Assembly (NCBI GenBank): GCA_910589415.1
Contig: OU342630.1
Span: forward strand, 2,542,001-2,606,000
DNA length: 64,000 nt
Direction of reading: 5' to 3'
Source: Malachius bipustulatus
Taxonomy: Eukaryota; Arthropoda; Insecta; Coleoptera; Melyridae
A program made the position numbers and the translations under genes. The stretch's first letter is position 1. Each line of letters opens with the position of its first letter. The notes below the pieces were generated by a model. The model had not been told where the DNA came from and did not search any database. It saw nothing but the letters and a program-made list of their open reading frames with translations. Below, one piece after another: positions 43,601 to 54,123 of the stretch.

Positions 43601-44387
43601 CCATGTCGACAAACAGGCGTCGAACAAGTGGCTTAGTTGTGGGAACCTTTTTGGGGAGACCGAAGGGTTCATGATTGCTATACAGGATCAAACAATAAAT
43701 ACTAAAAACTACAGAAAACATATACTCAAGGACACCACAATCACAGACGATACATGCAGAAAATGTCATTTATCACAGGAAACAATACAACACATTACAG
43801 CTGGATGCAGAATACTTACACAAACCGACTATCTACATAGACACAACCAGGTGGCGAACATTATACATCAAAAACTCGCAGCTCAGTACAAACTCATCGA
43901 CATGTATACATCATATTACAAATACAACCCGCAAACAGTATTGGAAAATAGCACTCACAAATTATACTATGACAGAGCCATCATCACAGACAAAACAATT
44001 CATCATAACAGACCAGACATCACATTAATAGACAAAGAAAACAAAAATATATATATAATAGATATAGCGATACCCAATACACACAATTTGCAGAAAACGG
44101 ACACCGAAAAACATACAAAATACACAGATCTAGCACAGGAGGTGCGGCGCCTCTGGAGGATGGACAGGGTAGTCATCGTACCGATAGTCTTGTCCTCTAC
44201 AGGGGTTGTACCATATGCACTACATAAAAGCTTACAGACACTCAAAATGCACAAAAATACGTACATAGAACTACAGAAAGCCACAATAATAAGTACATGT
44301 CACATCGTTAGAAAATTTCTGTACGCAGACATACAAATAGATGAACATCCGACACATTTAACAGAATTGACACAACACACAAACTAA
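40605..44387 (+). CDS. R4/Dong-like polyprotein, 1260 aa, with 26-residue internal insertion
   Basis: It is a single open frame. Domains in order are: N-terminal Myb-like region (residues ~95-150); reverse transcriptase (~480-760) with YIDYKKAFDS, GDSLS-S-LWF and YMDD near residue 723; an inserted block (~756-781) ending in eight asparagines; connection domain; CCHC knuckle near 1050; and restriction-like endonuclease near 1136 (RPDI...IDIAIP). These proteins nick the target and prime reverse transcription from it. Two oddities argue against activity: the conserved proline of motif B is serine, and the asparagine block falls just after the palm. Otherwise it is the best-preserved copy in the array. 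Confidence 0.88.
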   Translation: MERRNNKTHTGSDVARVNKVRVRELGRGSSSQNRLQSPLATGGESSAGPSVVTAMPPLVGRSGPAHQAQLDPGVSTGLQPETTKAGKQRVRMKWTNEMNSFIMRTYYTVTKLETDKTQYRQILHQEFTKQYPNAQVTEQRIADQRRAIVARNLIPQTTLENIKQQVAQELQQRENTTNTQIEETASTPQEDNRDTTLAYSLTEETINTQETMDTELVEALENSLQTALLQFTGTGPAKRHKIPKIHTSSKLEKTLQYMNKYILPQHIREDSTLTDTHTLIYTAAVAVVRYHGLKTRPQDSQTQHKQNKPAWERRLESQIDEIRRNLGRLTQYLQNNRSKTLMKHMHHIFKTVKTHTKHEHHNQHITEYMDTLKQKLAAKTQRLRRYRTCTQRKQHNKQFTENEKIFYRNMNQNSSQKNNYETPTREELTRYWSSLWSNPVQHSKDASWIREEEKHTQNITDMQFSEITPRDISDTIKNIHNWKAPGIDNIHNFWYKKFTCLHPKLATHFTDILNNPQNTPAFFTQGITYMMPKNNNTENPTQYRPITCLPTIYKILTSNITNKIYSHLEHNNAFTEQQKGCRRSHMGCKEQLLIDSVVLRQAHRQHRQLNMAYIDYKKAFDSTPHTWLIHTLNIYKIHPTLIAFLENIMTHWRTTLRLTLNKTTITTEEIPIRRGIFQGDSLSSLWFCLALNPLSNMLNNSNYGFNIRDNKTTHYTLSHLLYMDDIKLYASTQTQLQHLLKITHTFSQDIHMEFAGRCRREMRPEMLHICRRNNNNNNNNVLDKCKTLNIEKGTLVAGEFALENGDKIESMEEGEVYKYLGFQQAKLTEHTQIKQTLRKTYINRLNQILKTKLNAKNTIKTINTYAVPTLTYSFGVIQWTQTDLEDLQRKTRTTLTRHKQHHPKSATERLTLPREMGGRGLIDIPNLHHKQINNLREFFHAKQTTSKLHKAINIADRNNTPLNLHNKNLELHITDNNTKQQSWTQKELHGRHPHELSQNHVDKQASNKWLSCGNLFGETEGFMIAIQDQTINTKNYRKHILKDTTITDDTCRKCHLSQETIQHITAGCRILTQTDYLHRHNQVANIIHQKLAAQYKLIDMYTSYYKYNPQTVLENSTHKLYYDRAIITDKTIHHNRPDITLIDKENKNIYIIDIAIPNTHNLQKTDTEKHTKYTDLAQEVRRLWRMDRVVIVPIVLSSTGVVPYALHKSLQTLKMHKNTYIELQKATIISTCHIVRKFLYADIQIDEHPTHLTELTQHTN
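42868..42945 (+). repeat. 78-bp self-derived insertion with (AAT)8
   Basis: It contains GCCGCCGGGAGATGAGACC through ATATGCAGAAG and then AAT units, identical to the element's 3' end. It interrupts the sequence that reads GAGTTTGGGTTGGA in copy B. It is in frame and encodes a Cys/Arg-rich stretch plus eight asparagines. Confidence 0.93.
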
Positions 44388-44438
44388 ACACATGTAGTAG
44401 AACTTCTATGGCGACCTTGTCTTGGTGATAGCCCGACA

Positions 44439-46072
44439 TGGTTGCTTGCCGCCGGGAGATGAGACCCGAGATGCTACATATATGCAGAAGAAATAATAAT
44501 AATAATAATAATAATGTGTTGGATAAATGTAAAACTCTCAACATCGAAAAAGGAACCCTGGTGGCAGGTGAATTCGCTCTTGAAAATGGCCACAAGATTG
44601 AATCCATGGAAGAGGGCGAGGTCTATAAATATCTTGGTTTCCAGCAGGCCAAGCTCACAGAACATACACAAATAAAACAAACACTAAGAAAAACGTACAT
44701 AAACAGACTAAACCAAATATTAAAAACAAAACTGAATGCCAAAAACACAATAAAAGCAATAAACACATACGCTGTACCGACACTGACATACTCGTTTGGA
44801 GTTATACAATGGACACAGACAGACTTAGAAGACCTCCAGAGGAAAACCCGAACAACACTCACAAGACACAAACAACATCATCCTAAATCAGCCACAGAAA
44901 GGCTGACTCTACCTAGAGAGATGGGGGGAAGAGGCCTTATTGACATACCCAATCTGCACCACAAACAGATAAATAATCTTCGAGAGTTCTTTCACGCAAA
45001 ACAAACCACGTCCAAACTACACAAAGCCGTAAATATCGCAGACAGAAACAACACACCTTTAAACCTACATAACAAAAACTTGGAGCTACCCATAACAGAT
45101 AATAATACAAAACAGCAGTCGTGGACCCAGAAGGAACTCCATGGGAGACACCCCCATGAGCTGAGCCAGAACCATGTCGACAAACAGGCGTTGAACAAGT
45201 GGCTTAGTTGTGGGAACCTTTTTGGGGAGGCCGAAGGGTTCATGATTGCTATACAGGATCAAACAATAAATACTAAAAACTACAGAAAACATATACTCAA
45301 GGACACCACAATCACAGACGATACATGCAGAAAATGTCATTTATCACAGGAAACAATACAACACATTACAGCTGGATGCAGGATACTTACACAAACCGAC
45401 TATCTACATAGACACAACCAGGTGGCGAACATTATACATCAAAAACTCGCAGCTCAGTACAAACTCATCGACATGTATACACCATATTACAAATACAACC
45501 CGCAAACAGTATTAGAAAATAGCACTCACAAATTATACTATGACAGAGCCATCATCACAGACAAAACAATTCATCATAACAGACCAGACATCACATTAAT
45601 AGACAAAGAAAACAAAAATACATATATAATAGATATAGCGATACCCAATACACACAATTTGCAGAAAACGGACACCGAAAAACATACAAAATACATAGAT
45701 CTAGCACAGGAGGTGCGGCGCCTCTGGAGGATGGACAGGGTAGTCATCGTACCGATAGTCTTGTCCTCTACAGGGGCTGTACCATATGCACTACATAAAA
45801 GCTTACAGACACTCAAAATGCACAAAAATACGTACATAGAACTACAGAAAGCCACAATAATAAGTACATGTCACATCGTTAGAAAATTTCTGTACGCAGA
45901 CATACAAATAGATGAACATCCGACACATTTAACAGAATTGACACAACACACCAACTAAACACATGTAGTAGAACTTCTATGGCGACCTTGTCTTGGTGAT
46001 AGCCCGACATGGTTGCTTGCCGCCGGGAGATGAGACCCGAGATGCTACATATATGCAGAAGAAATAATAATA
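44439..46072 (+). repeat. 1571-bp tandem duplication of the 3' part of copy E (copy F)
   Basis: From TGCCGCCGGGAGATGAGACC onward the sequence repeats 42868-44438 with a constant offset of 1571 bp: stop codons lie at 44387 and 45958, and the TTGGATAAATG junction at 42948 and 44519. A 506-codon open frame (44438-45958) includes the knuckle and endonuclease but no reverse transcriptase. A handful of substitutions separate the copies. The right border is the remaining AAT run of the host element at about 46056-46072. Confidence 0.92.
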
Positions 46073-46830
46073 ATAATCAAAAAGGCATGTGCTGGTTCAA
46101 GATTTCAATAAATTAATTTAAATACTTCAAATAAACAAAGGATGAAAACGTGGTGTTAAAAAGAATCATGCTTTCTGTAAAACGTGGTGTTATACAATTG
46201 GTGTTTAAAAATGGGGCCCTTCCTGACTATAAACTACCTGCACCAATTGTATGATTTTCCTGAGATAAATTAAAAGTCGAGCAGCACGTGTTAATTTACC
46301 AATTAAAATAGATAGCAATTGTAAACCTCTTTACACACAGAAGTAATTATTAAAAACACTATGGGCATGGGTCCCATAACAAATTAAACAAAAGCCACGT
46401 GCGCCTCCTTACCATTGTCTTTTAAATAAATCATGTTTCAAACAATAAATAGACAGTAAAAGGTAAGAGCTAGTCTCTTGTAATATTGCAATAACAAATA
46501 AATAAGTAAAAATAAACTCACGTGCTATAAATAAACAAATAACAAAATGCTGCGGAGAATATCACCAAAAACAGCTGATCTTGCCGGCCCGTGTTCACTC
46601 TCTCGATGTCAGTAATAAAGTGAAGTCTGAATACTGAGGGTAGACTAATGACAATACGTAACACGTTTTCGGATACTTCGAGTGACTGACAAAAATGACG
46701 TTTCAGCTTTGAAAGCTTGAAAAGTGACAAGTGACATTTGAATACATGGAACATAACTGAATAGAATCGACTCTTAAGTTTACAATTTTTAACATGCGCA
46801 GTTGTTATATGGTTTGGGTCCTTTCAAAAT

Positions 46831-47084
46831 GAACATTTTTGAATTGTGTAGTTCTTAAACAAAATAAATGAACTTTTTTTTAAATATGTATGCATACTTT
46901 ATTTCTTATTATGTCAGAACTTTAAAAGTCGAAAGCCAGAACCTAAATCAAAAGAAAAAACTATTCAAAATATTAAATTTTTTATTATGAAGGTAAGAAA
47001 GGAACTTTCCTCATTTTTGGTCTTTTTTTATAATCGAAAGGAATGAACTTGAATTTTGTAATATTAGTTATATGCAGGGTTCGC
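46831..47084. other. No recognised feature
   Basis: AT-rich sequence between two mobile elements. No gene seen. Confidence 0.4.
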
Positions 47085-47292
47085 CCGATTTAAATCACGT
47101 GATTTTCATTGAATCAGAAATAATATATTTTTATTTTGTATAATAAATTGCAATTGGTGTCACAAAAATCACCATTATTATATTTATAGAAGGGTACCAT
47201 AAAGCTCAAACAATAATAATTATTGATGAGAACATTGAAAATATTTTTTTTATTGCTTTCTTTTGAAACTTGAAACCTTCATAGGGTATTTA
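47085..47292 (-). repeat. Dispersed repeat, copy 2 (inverse of 3135-3400)
   Basis: CGATTTAAATCACGTGATTT opens it. The TTTTATTGCTTTCTTTTGAA and GAAGGGTACCATAAA blocks match the 3.1-3.4 kb repeat in reverse. It ends next to the TIR element at 47305. Confidence 0.55.
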
Positions 47293-47304
47293 TCTTAATT
47301 TATA

Positions 47305-47826
47305 CAGTGCGCGAGAAAATTAAGGAATAAATTCGATAAAACGGGAAGCGCTGTTGTTTTAAAAAAATAAAAAACAGGTCGATTTTGTTTTTGAGTTGGT
47401 CAACTTTTGACATAATATTAGGGTATACAGGGCGATGCGCGAAAAAGTGGTGACGTCATCGGTATTTTTTTAAATGGCAACCCTTATTTTTTATTCCATT
47501 TTCTGATACTTCATCCAATTGCCAATACGGTAATGTAATCACTTTGTAACCTGAAATGACGAAATTTCTGTGAAAATAAAATAAAATTTAGACAGATTCA
47601 ATTTAATGGACAGATTTAATAGATTTAATTTAATTTAACAGATTTAATTTAATAGACATATATCTTATAAAATTACCATGGAAACAGTCTTTTTTATTTG
47701 ATTTTTCTTTATTTTTATCGTTATGTTCCGATTTTCACATCAGTAAAAAGTGCACAATTTCAACTCACAAGCTGTTTTCTCAGAAATTTCCTTATTTAAG
47801 GTTACAAATTGATTACATTACCATAC
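47305..47826 (+). mobile_element. CAGTGCGCGAG TIR element, copy 2, right-truncated
   Basis: It starts CAGTGCGCGAGAAAATTAAG after a TA and follows copy 1 (7243) through both sides of that copy's later insertion. It breaks off near 47826 in the right arm. It provides the empty site for the 7550-9010 insertion. Confidence 0.85.
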
Positions 47827-48038
47827 AAATACCATTTTCTTATTGTTTGCATTAAAAAATAAAAAGTTTGCACTGGTAGTAATGATACTGTGAAGAAGTG
47901 TGAACTGCTGGCTGTGCTGTGAACGCACTTCAATACGATATTTAAGAGATATTTTTATAATTAGAAATAAATACATACTTAACACATGATTAACGCCGTT
48001 AGTAGGCGGGTACTTAATACATCATTATAAGGCCGTTA

Positions 48039-48187
48039 TGCCCGTATTCACAAACGATAATTTCCTAAATAATTACGTAATTAATTAAATGAGTGAGATG
48101 GAGATATGCAGTTTTTTTGCAATAGAATGAGATGGGGATAATTGATTACGTAATTATTTAGGAAATTATCGTTTGTGAATACGGGCA
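48039..48187. mobile_element. 149-bp palindromic MITE, copy 1 (TTA duplication)
   Basis: TGCCCGTATTCACAAACGAT and its complement bound it. The arms contain TTTCCTAAATAATTACGTAAT. TTA flanks both ends, at 48036-48038 and 48188-48190. An identical-length copy is at 62136-62284. Confidence 0.9.
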
Positions 48188-48263
48188 TTAGAGTAGTAAT
48201 TATCTCTGGCTTTGAAGTGGTTGTTTGTTGTGATAATGGTTGTGATGGTAATGAATTGCCAGG

Positions 48264-48568
48264 TGTGGCGACACCTGGCAACGCTGCCCCTAGCGGGACT
48301 CCGAAGAAGCTGGGACAGCTCCAACGCGGCGCGGACGAAGTAGTAGAACAAAAAGAAAAATAATAGAATAGAATAGAATGGCGGAGAATAACGTCAACGT
48401 CGAATATCATAATTCATCATTGTCTTTTCGTACTAGCGCATGCACATTGATTTCATTCTGTACTTCTTATTGTAACTGTGAATATAAAATTACTAATTAG
48501 AAAGTGTTAAAATAAAATATAAAGCTAGTGGATTATTTCTCTTCATAATTATAACCAAGTAATCCACA
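48264..48568 (+). mobile_element. 5' LTR of gypsy element (305 bp)
   Basis: It runs TGTGGCGAC...GTAATCCACA. A palindromic TTGCCAGGTGT/ACACCTGGCAA spans its left border: the outer half is absent from the 3' LTR. The nine bases ATGGTAATG, which directly follow the 3' LTR, occur here ten bases before the LTR start. Confidence 0.88.
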
Positions 48569-48586
48569 TTGGTGACCCCGACGAAC
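48569..48586 (+). promoter_or_regulatory. Primer-binding site of gypsy element
   Basis: TTGGTGACCCCGACGAAC immediately follows the 5' LTR, where a tRNA 3' end would prime minus-strand synthesis. The tRNA species was not identified. Confidence 0.7.
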
Positions 48587-48611
48587 CTATAAAGCGCACG
48601 AGGTTCCAACC

Positions 48612-49512
48612 ATGAGCGGAGACGAAGATTCCGGAGAATCATCTGCAAAGTCCACCACAATTAAAGATCTGGCTGAAAAATCTTCAAATCTCGACCCAGA
48701 GGAGCCAAGGCTACAGCAGGTGAAACTACCCTCCTTCTGGCAACCGAACCCAGTGCTGTGGTTCGCCCAAGCAGAAGCACAATTCCACAATCAGCGGATA
48801 AAAGGTGATCTCAACAAGTATTTTGCAGTCGTCGCTGCGCTTGATGCTTCGATTCTACAACAAGTATCAGACTTGATTACTTCCCCACCAGACAAAAATA
48901 AATATGATGAATTGAAGAAGCGGCTCACAGAGAGATTCTCAGACTCTGAAGATAAACGCCTTAGGAAGCTGCTTAACGACGTAGAGCTGGGAGATCGGTC
49001 CCCCTCACAACTGCTACGGGAAATGCAGACCCTAGCAGGTGATAGAATAAAGGAGGAAATGCTTTCTCTCCTGTGGAAACAAAGACTGCCTACGCAGATC
49101 CAACTCGTTCTGTCAGCCAGTGATCAGCCCTCTCGGAAAACTCTCCGCAATAGCAGACAAGATGGCAGAAGTAAGCTTCCATAATAATTCCTCACACATT
49201 ACCGCTCTCTCTCAACCCCCACCTAAAGAGTACGTAGCACCTATCTCACACGGTGACACCCAAACAATTGAAGCTATGCAACGCCAGATAGACGAGCTGA
49301 CCGCTACTGTCCAACGTCTCCAAAGCACCAGAAGCCGATCCAGCAACAGGTTCCAACGAGGACGTTCTCGTTCACTAAGCAGAAAAACTTTTGTCTCTAA
49401 CAACATGGCTGAGTGCTACTACCACCGCAGGTTTGGCTCAAGATCAACTAAGTGCGTTCAACCCTGTGCTTACCCTGCATCGGCGGGAAACGAAGCAGGC
49501 CGTCGCGAATAG
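48612..49512 (+). pseudogene. gypsy gag, frameshifted
   Basis: The frame from the ATG at 48612 encodes a capsid-like domain (VKLPSFWQPNPVLWFAQAEA, then KYFAVVAALD and RSPSQLLREMQTLAG). It is thrown out of frame by an extra C near 49128-49133 and stops at 49184. The correct continuation is in the next frame: GKLSAIADKMAEV, a coiled segment (IEAMQRQIDELTATVQRLQS), an Arg/Ser-rich stretch, and a degenerate knuckle ([14 protein letters not shown]). That frame ends at 49512, overlapping pol. Gag would form the particle shell. The single-base insertion makes this copy defective. Confidence 0.85.
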
Positions 49513-52500
49513 AACAGGCGCTTCACGACGGTGTAAAACCAAAACGCCTATTTGTAACGGATCAGACCACTAAAAGACAATTATTAATAGACACCGGTGC
49601 GGACATAAGTGTCTTTCCGCGGAAGTGTGTGAATCGATCCTGTGCACCCACAGAGTTCATCCTTTATGCAGCCAATAATTCCCCAATCAGTACATTTGGG
49701 TTGTTGACTCTCTCACTTGACTTCGGACTCCGTCGAGAATTTAAGTGGTCATTTGTTATCGCAAATGTAGATAAACCCATTATAGGCGTTGATTTCCTGA
49801 GCCATTTCCAACTTCTTATAGATATTAGTCAAGGTAAACTGTACGATAAGAAAACATCTTTAGAAAGCCTTGGCCAGATCCCCCGGCATAATATCCAAGG
49901 TACAATTAGAACACTTAGCTCAGTCGACAACAATATTCACCGTAAAATCTTACTCGAATTTAATGAAATTATGCAACCTACCTGGAAGCCAGATAAAATT
50001 AAGCATCCGGTAGTGCATTACATCGAGACAACCCCTGGTCCCCCTGCAACAGCAAGACCACGAAGGTTAACCCCAGAAAAACTGAAGATCGCTCGTCAAG
50101 AATTTGAACAATTGCTTCGACTTGGCATAGTTCGAGAATCAAAATCTTGTTGGTCCTCACCCCTTCATTTAGTTACCAAAAAGAATGAAGGTTGGCGACC
50201 CTGCGGAGACTATCGCACCCTCAATGCAAGAACAATTCATGACAGTTATCCAATCCCCCACATCGAAGATTTTGGACAACTCCTCTTTGGGAAATCGATA
50301 TTCTCGACCATCGATTTGGTAAAAGCGTTTCACCAAATACCAATCCATGCCCCTGATATCCCTAAGACAGCCATAACTACTCCCTTTGGCTTATTTGAAT
50401 TTACCCATATGAGCTTCGGCTTGAGGAATGCCGCCCAAACATTTCAAAGGTTTATTGATCATGTACTGAGAGGTCTAGACTTCTGCTACGCCTACCTCGA
50501 CGACATCCTTGTTGCATCAGATACTCCAGAGCAGCATGCCGCACATCTCCGTCAACTTTTTCAAAGACTGTCAGACTATGGCATCGTCATCAACCCTTCA
50601 AAATGTGTGTTCGCAGAAGAAACAATCAACTTCTTGGGTCATACAGTATCTGCAGCAGGTTGTCGACCACCAGATGACCGAGTCAAAACCATTCGAGAAG
50701 TCAAGAAACCAACTACAGTTAAACAACTACGTCGCTTTCTCGGAATGGTTAATTATTATAGGAGATTTGTCAAAGACGCCGCAGCTCTGCAGTCTCCATT
50801 AAATCACCTACTCTCAGGTCCCAAATCGAAAGAAAACAAAACAATTAACTGGACTCACGAAACAGACCAAGCTTTCAATAACGTCAGAGACTCGCTAACC
50901 AAGGCAGTCCTACTCACACACCCTGCTCCAAATGCCCCTCGAGCCCTATTTGTCGATGCTTCTGATTTTGCAATCGGTGCAGCCCTCCACCAATATGTTG
51001 ATGATAAATGGCAACCCATTGCATTTTCTTCAAAGAAACTGTCGCCGGCCCAATGTAGATACAGCACGTACGACCGGGAACTACTGGCAGCATATGAAGC
51101 AATCAAAAAATTTCGTCATTACTTGGAAGGCCACAAAATAACTTTGTTCACTGATCACAAGCCATTAGTGTTCGCCTTCAAACAAAAACCAGACAAAGCA
51201 TCACCTCGACAATTCAGGTACCTCGATCTCATCGGACAATTTACAACCGACGTCCAGCACATCAGTGGCAGCAAGAATATTCCAGCCGACACACTTTCAC
51301 GCCTAGAACCAGTCGAACTTCAAACAGTGGATTTCGAAGACTTGGCAACTGCTCAAGAAAACGACATAGAACTCAAAAGTCTTCTCCTCCAAAAGGACTC
51401 ATCCCTAGTCTACAAAAACATACATTTTCCCCACGTAAACACGTCCCTGGTTTGCGATACGTCTACTACCACAGCAAGACCATTTATTCCCAAAGACCTG
51501 AGAAACAAAGTCTTCAACAGTGTCCACAATCTTTCACACCCAAGCGGACGAGCATCTACCAAACTACTCAGCGAACGATTTGTTTGGCCGTCCATGAAGA
51601 GAGATATCAAGAAATGGTGCAGAGAGTGCCTGCCTTGCCAAAGAAGTAAAATCTCACGACACACGTCAAGTGCTGTAGGTACCTTCCACTTACCTAACGA
51701 AAGATTCGAACACGTTCATATGGACACAGTAGGACCCCTACCCCAATCAGAAGGTTTCTCTTACATATTAACTTGCATCGATCGGTTCACACGATGGCCA
51801 GAAGCAATTCCAATAGGTGACATCAGCGCGGAGACCATTGCCAAAGCATTCTTGCAACACTGGATATCACGCTTCGGAGTTCCACTCAGGTTAACCACCG
51901 ACCAAGGCCGTCAGTTCGAGTCACAGCTGTTCCAAAGCTTAACCCGAATGACCGGCATTCAGCGTATCCGAACAACTGCTTACCACCCTCAAGCCAATGG
52001 TATGGTTGAGCGACAACACCGCCAGCTTAAAGCAGCCATTACATGCCACAACCATTCTAAATGGTCCGAAGTACTTCCTTTGGTGATGCTGGGAATACGA
52101 AGTGCTCATAAAGAAGACCTCAACACCACCTCCGCTGAGCTTGTTTATTGTCAAACCTTACCCAAACAGCACAATAACATCCAATGGATGTCCATTTTTA
52201 TTACTACTATGGACTTCCATGACATCCATTGGCCATCCACATATGGACATCGTACATTCAGTGGATGTCCAGTGGATGATACAAATGACACAGTTTGGGA
52301 CCTCCATTGTTAGTCCTTCAGTGGACATTGTATGGATTAAAATCTGGACTACTTTTGGATCAAATTTGTATAATTAAAAAAATGTCCTTTGGACATCCAT
52401 TGTCACAAACATGGACGTTCATTAGCGTACATTATGTGGATCAAATAATGAATAATTTTCATCCGTACGGAAATTGTATGGTAACTGACATTACTAAAAA

Positions 52501-53735
52501 AGCAAATTTGGAGAAGCGTTTAGCAGAAAATAGAAGATTTTTCTCGCTTGCCGCTTCTCTGAAATTGCTGTTCTTGAAATGTCAGTTTACCCCACACATG
52601 ATACAACTACACAATTTATTTATACACTGTTTATTTGTATTATATGACTGCACACAATTTCCGTACTGACTACTGATTGATGAGGGTTTTGCTATAGTGG
52701 GACCGCAATAGACAAACTGTCAATACCTAATAAACCTCGAAAACTGAAAGATTAATACGACCAGACCAATGTCGTCATTGAAGGCGAAATGAATTTTCAT
52801 TTTTATTTTTAGGTTAGGTATAACTTGTATGGATTTCTTCTTTTTCTTCGTTTGAACTATTATTGGCCTTCAATTCTTGATAATTAACGTAATACAAGAT
52901 TTCTAATTATAATTATAGTAAATAATAAGTGACTAATTGCTTGAAATATTGTTTATTTGCGTGGTGTTACAAAATTATTGAATTCTAAAAAAATTAATAA
53001 CCTGTTGAGAGTAACATTAAACGTGCTGTTAAAAGTGTCGATATGGATGTCCATTTTAAGTCACAATATGTACATTAATGGGACGTCCAAACTAGGACAT
53101 GATTTGGGTGTGTACAAACGAATCATTCAATGGACATCGAACGGACGTCCTCTGATGTACTAAAACATATGGTACATAAAACGACATCCAATGGATGTAG
53201 CGCAAAAGGTCCATGGACGTCATGTACGTATTATGGACATAATCGTCCCGTCCATTGGATGTTGTGTGCTGTTTGGGTACGCCTGCCTGGTGAGTTCTTT
53301 GTTCCCGGAACCGAACAACCCGTTTCAGATTTTGTGGATCGACTCCGACGTCATTTTGCCGACATCCGCCCACAAAATCCTGCCCACCATAGTACCAAGA
53401 CAAGTTTCGTAAGCAAACATTTACATTCAAGCAGCCATGTATTCGTTCGTCACGACGCATCCCGTCGACCCCTCCAGCCTCCTTATGACGGCCCGTTTCC
53501 AGTCATCAGACGTGAAGAAAAATTCTTCATCATACTCATGAAGGGTCAAGAACAAACAATATCAATCGACCGCCTGAAGCCCGCTTTCGTTCTACGCCAA
53601 AATGAATACTCTCCTACGCATGACCATAACTATGCTATTCCCGAACCACCACGAGAAACAAGAAAGAAGGTAGTATCGTTTCAGCCAAATTTCAACGCTG
53701 AAACTAGGAAGGGAGTGATGTGGCTGTTGAGATAA
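49452..53735 (+). pseudogene. gypsy pol, split by a TIR element
   Basis: The frame begins in the gag overlap and encodes retropepsin ([13 protein letters not shown]). Reverse transcriptase follows, with motifs through [12 protein letters not shown]. RNase H ([22 protein letters not shown]) and integrase come next: a zinc site ([15 protein letters not shown]...[11 protein letters not shown]), then the catalytic core with [16 protein letters not shown] and ANGMVERQ. At 52160 the frame is cut after ELVYCQTL by a 1.1 kb TIR element. It resumes at 53280 with RLPGEFFVPG and ends with YDGPFPVIRREEKF and a basic tail at 53735. The frame is otherwise open, so the element was intact until these insertions. 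Confidence 0.92.
52161..53277. mobile_element. GGACGTCC-family TIR element, copy 2, inside gypsy pol
   Basis: CCCAAACAGCACAATAACAT opens and TTGTGTGCTGTTTGGG closes the element. TA flanks both ends (52159-52160, 53278-53279). Removal restores the pol frame exactly, confirming a 2-bp duplication. Subterminal blocks carry repeated CAATGGATGTCC and GGACGTC motifs. No transposase is encoded. Confidence 0.92.
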
Positions 53736-53984
53736 GAGTTAGAGCGCAATTTAGCGTTGGGATATTTCTGAACCAAAAGTGAACTGAACAAAAAGAACCA
53801 GGAAGTTCAACTCGATTGTCGATACTCACTCTGTCTCGATATTAAAGAAGAAGAATGTGCTTGTGCTTGTCTGTCTGTTAATTTTATTTTCTACAACTAT
53901 TATTATTACAATAAATAGATGTTTGTTTATAGAAAGTAATGATGATTATTTTGCCCGGTACCCTAATTAATAATAATCGTAACA
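53725..53984 (+). mobile_element. copia 5' LTR
   Basis: It runs TGTTGAGATAAGAG...AATCGTAACA and appears identical to the 3' LTR in length and in every block I compared. TATTAAAG and AATAAATAG signals lie inside. Confidence 0.95.
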
Positions 53985-54000
53985 GGTTATGGGTCCAGGA
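53985..54000 (+). promoter_or_regulatory. copia primer-binding site (initiator tRNA-Met, internal)
   Basis: GGTTATGGGTCCAGGA directly follows the LTR. Drosophila copia primes from an internal, cleaved region of initiator tRNA-Met with the near-identical GGTTATGGGCCCAG, so the same unusual priming is likely here. Confidence 0.8.
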
Positions 54001-54123
54001 CTACGCGAGAAGTAGTTAAATCACTTTTGTTAAAGTTCATCGAGTTGAAAGGTTACCGTGGCACGAGGCTGTGTTCATGATTATTATTGTCTATTGTATT
54101 TTTTCAAGAAAGAAAAGTACAAG

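Larger units (their letters stand above)
40505..44515 (+). mobile_element. R4/Dong-like LINE copy E (full length, with internal 3'-tail insertion)
   Basis: It has the same 5' end as copy B (GCCCGCAGGGGTATCTC) and the same 3' end. A 78-bp piece made of the element's own last bases plus eight AAT units sits inside the coding region at about 42868-42945. The frame remains open across it. Confidence 0.9.
30405..46826 (-). mobile_element. LTR-like element, copy 2, split by a LINE array
   Basis: This is the reverse complement of the element at 18767-21422. Its outer parts are 30405 to about 32237 and about 46073-46826. The flanking duplication is AAAT at 30401-30404 and 46827-46830. The two halves join at the (TAA)n run that is still short in copy 1. 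All sequence from 32288 to 46072 is inserted plus-strand LINE material. This is a direct filled/empty site comparison. Confidence 0.85.

Noticed and set aside
18767..46826. Large inverted segmental duplication linking 18.8-21.4 kb and 30.4-46.8 kb
   Set aside because: Each copy has its own 4-bp target duplication and homology stops exactly at the TG...CA ends, so these are separate insertions.
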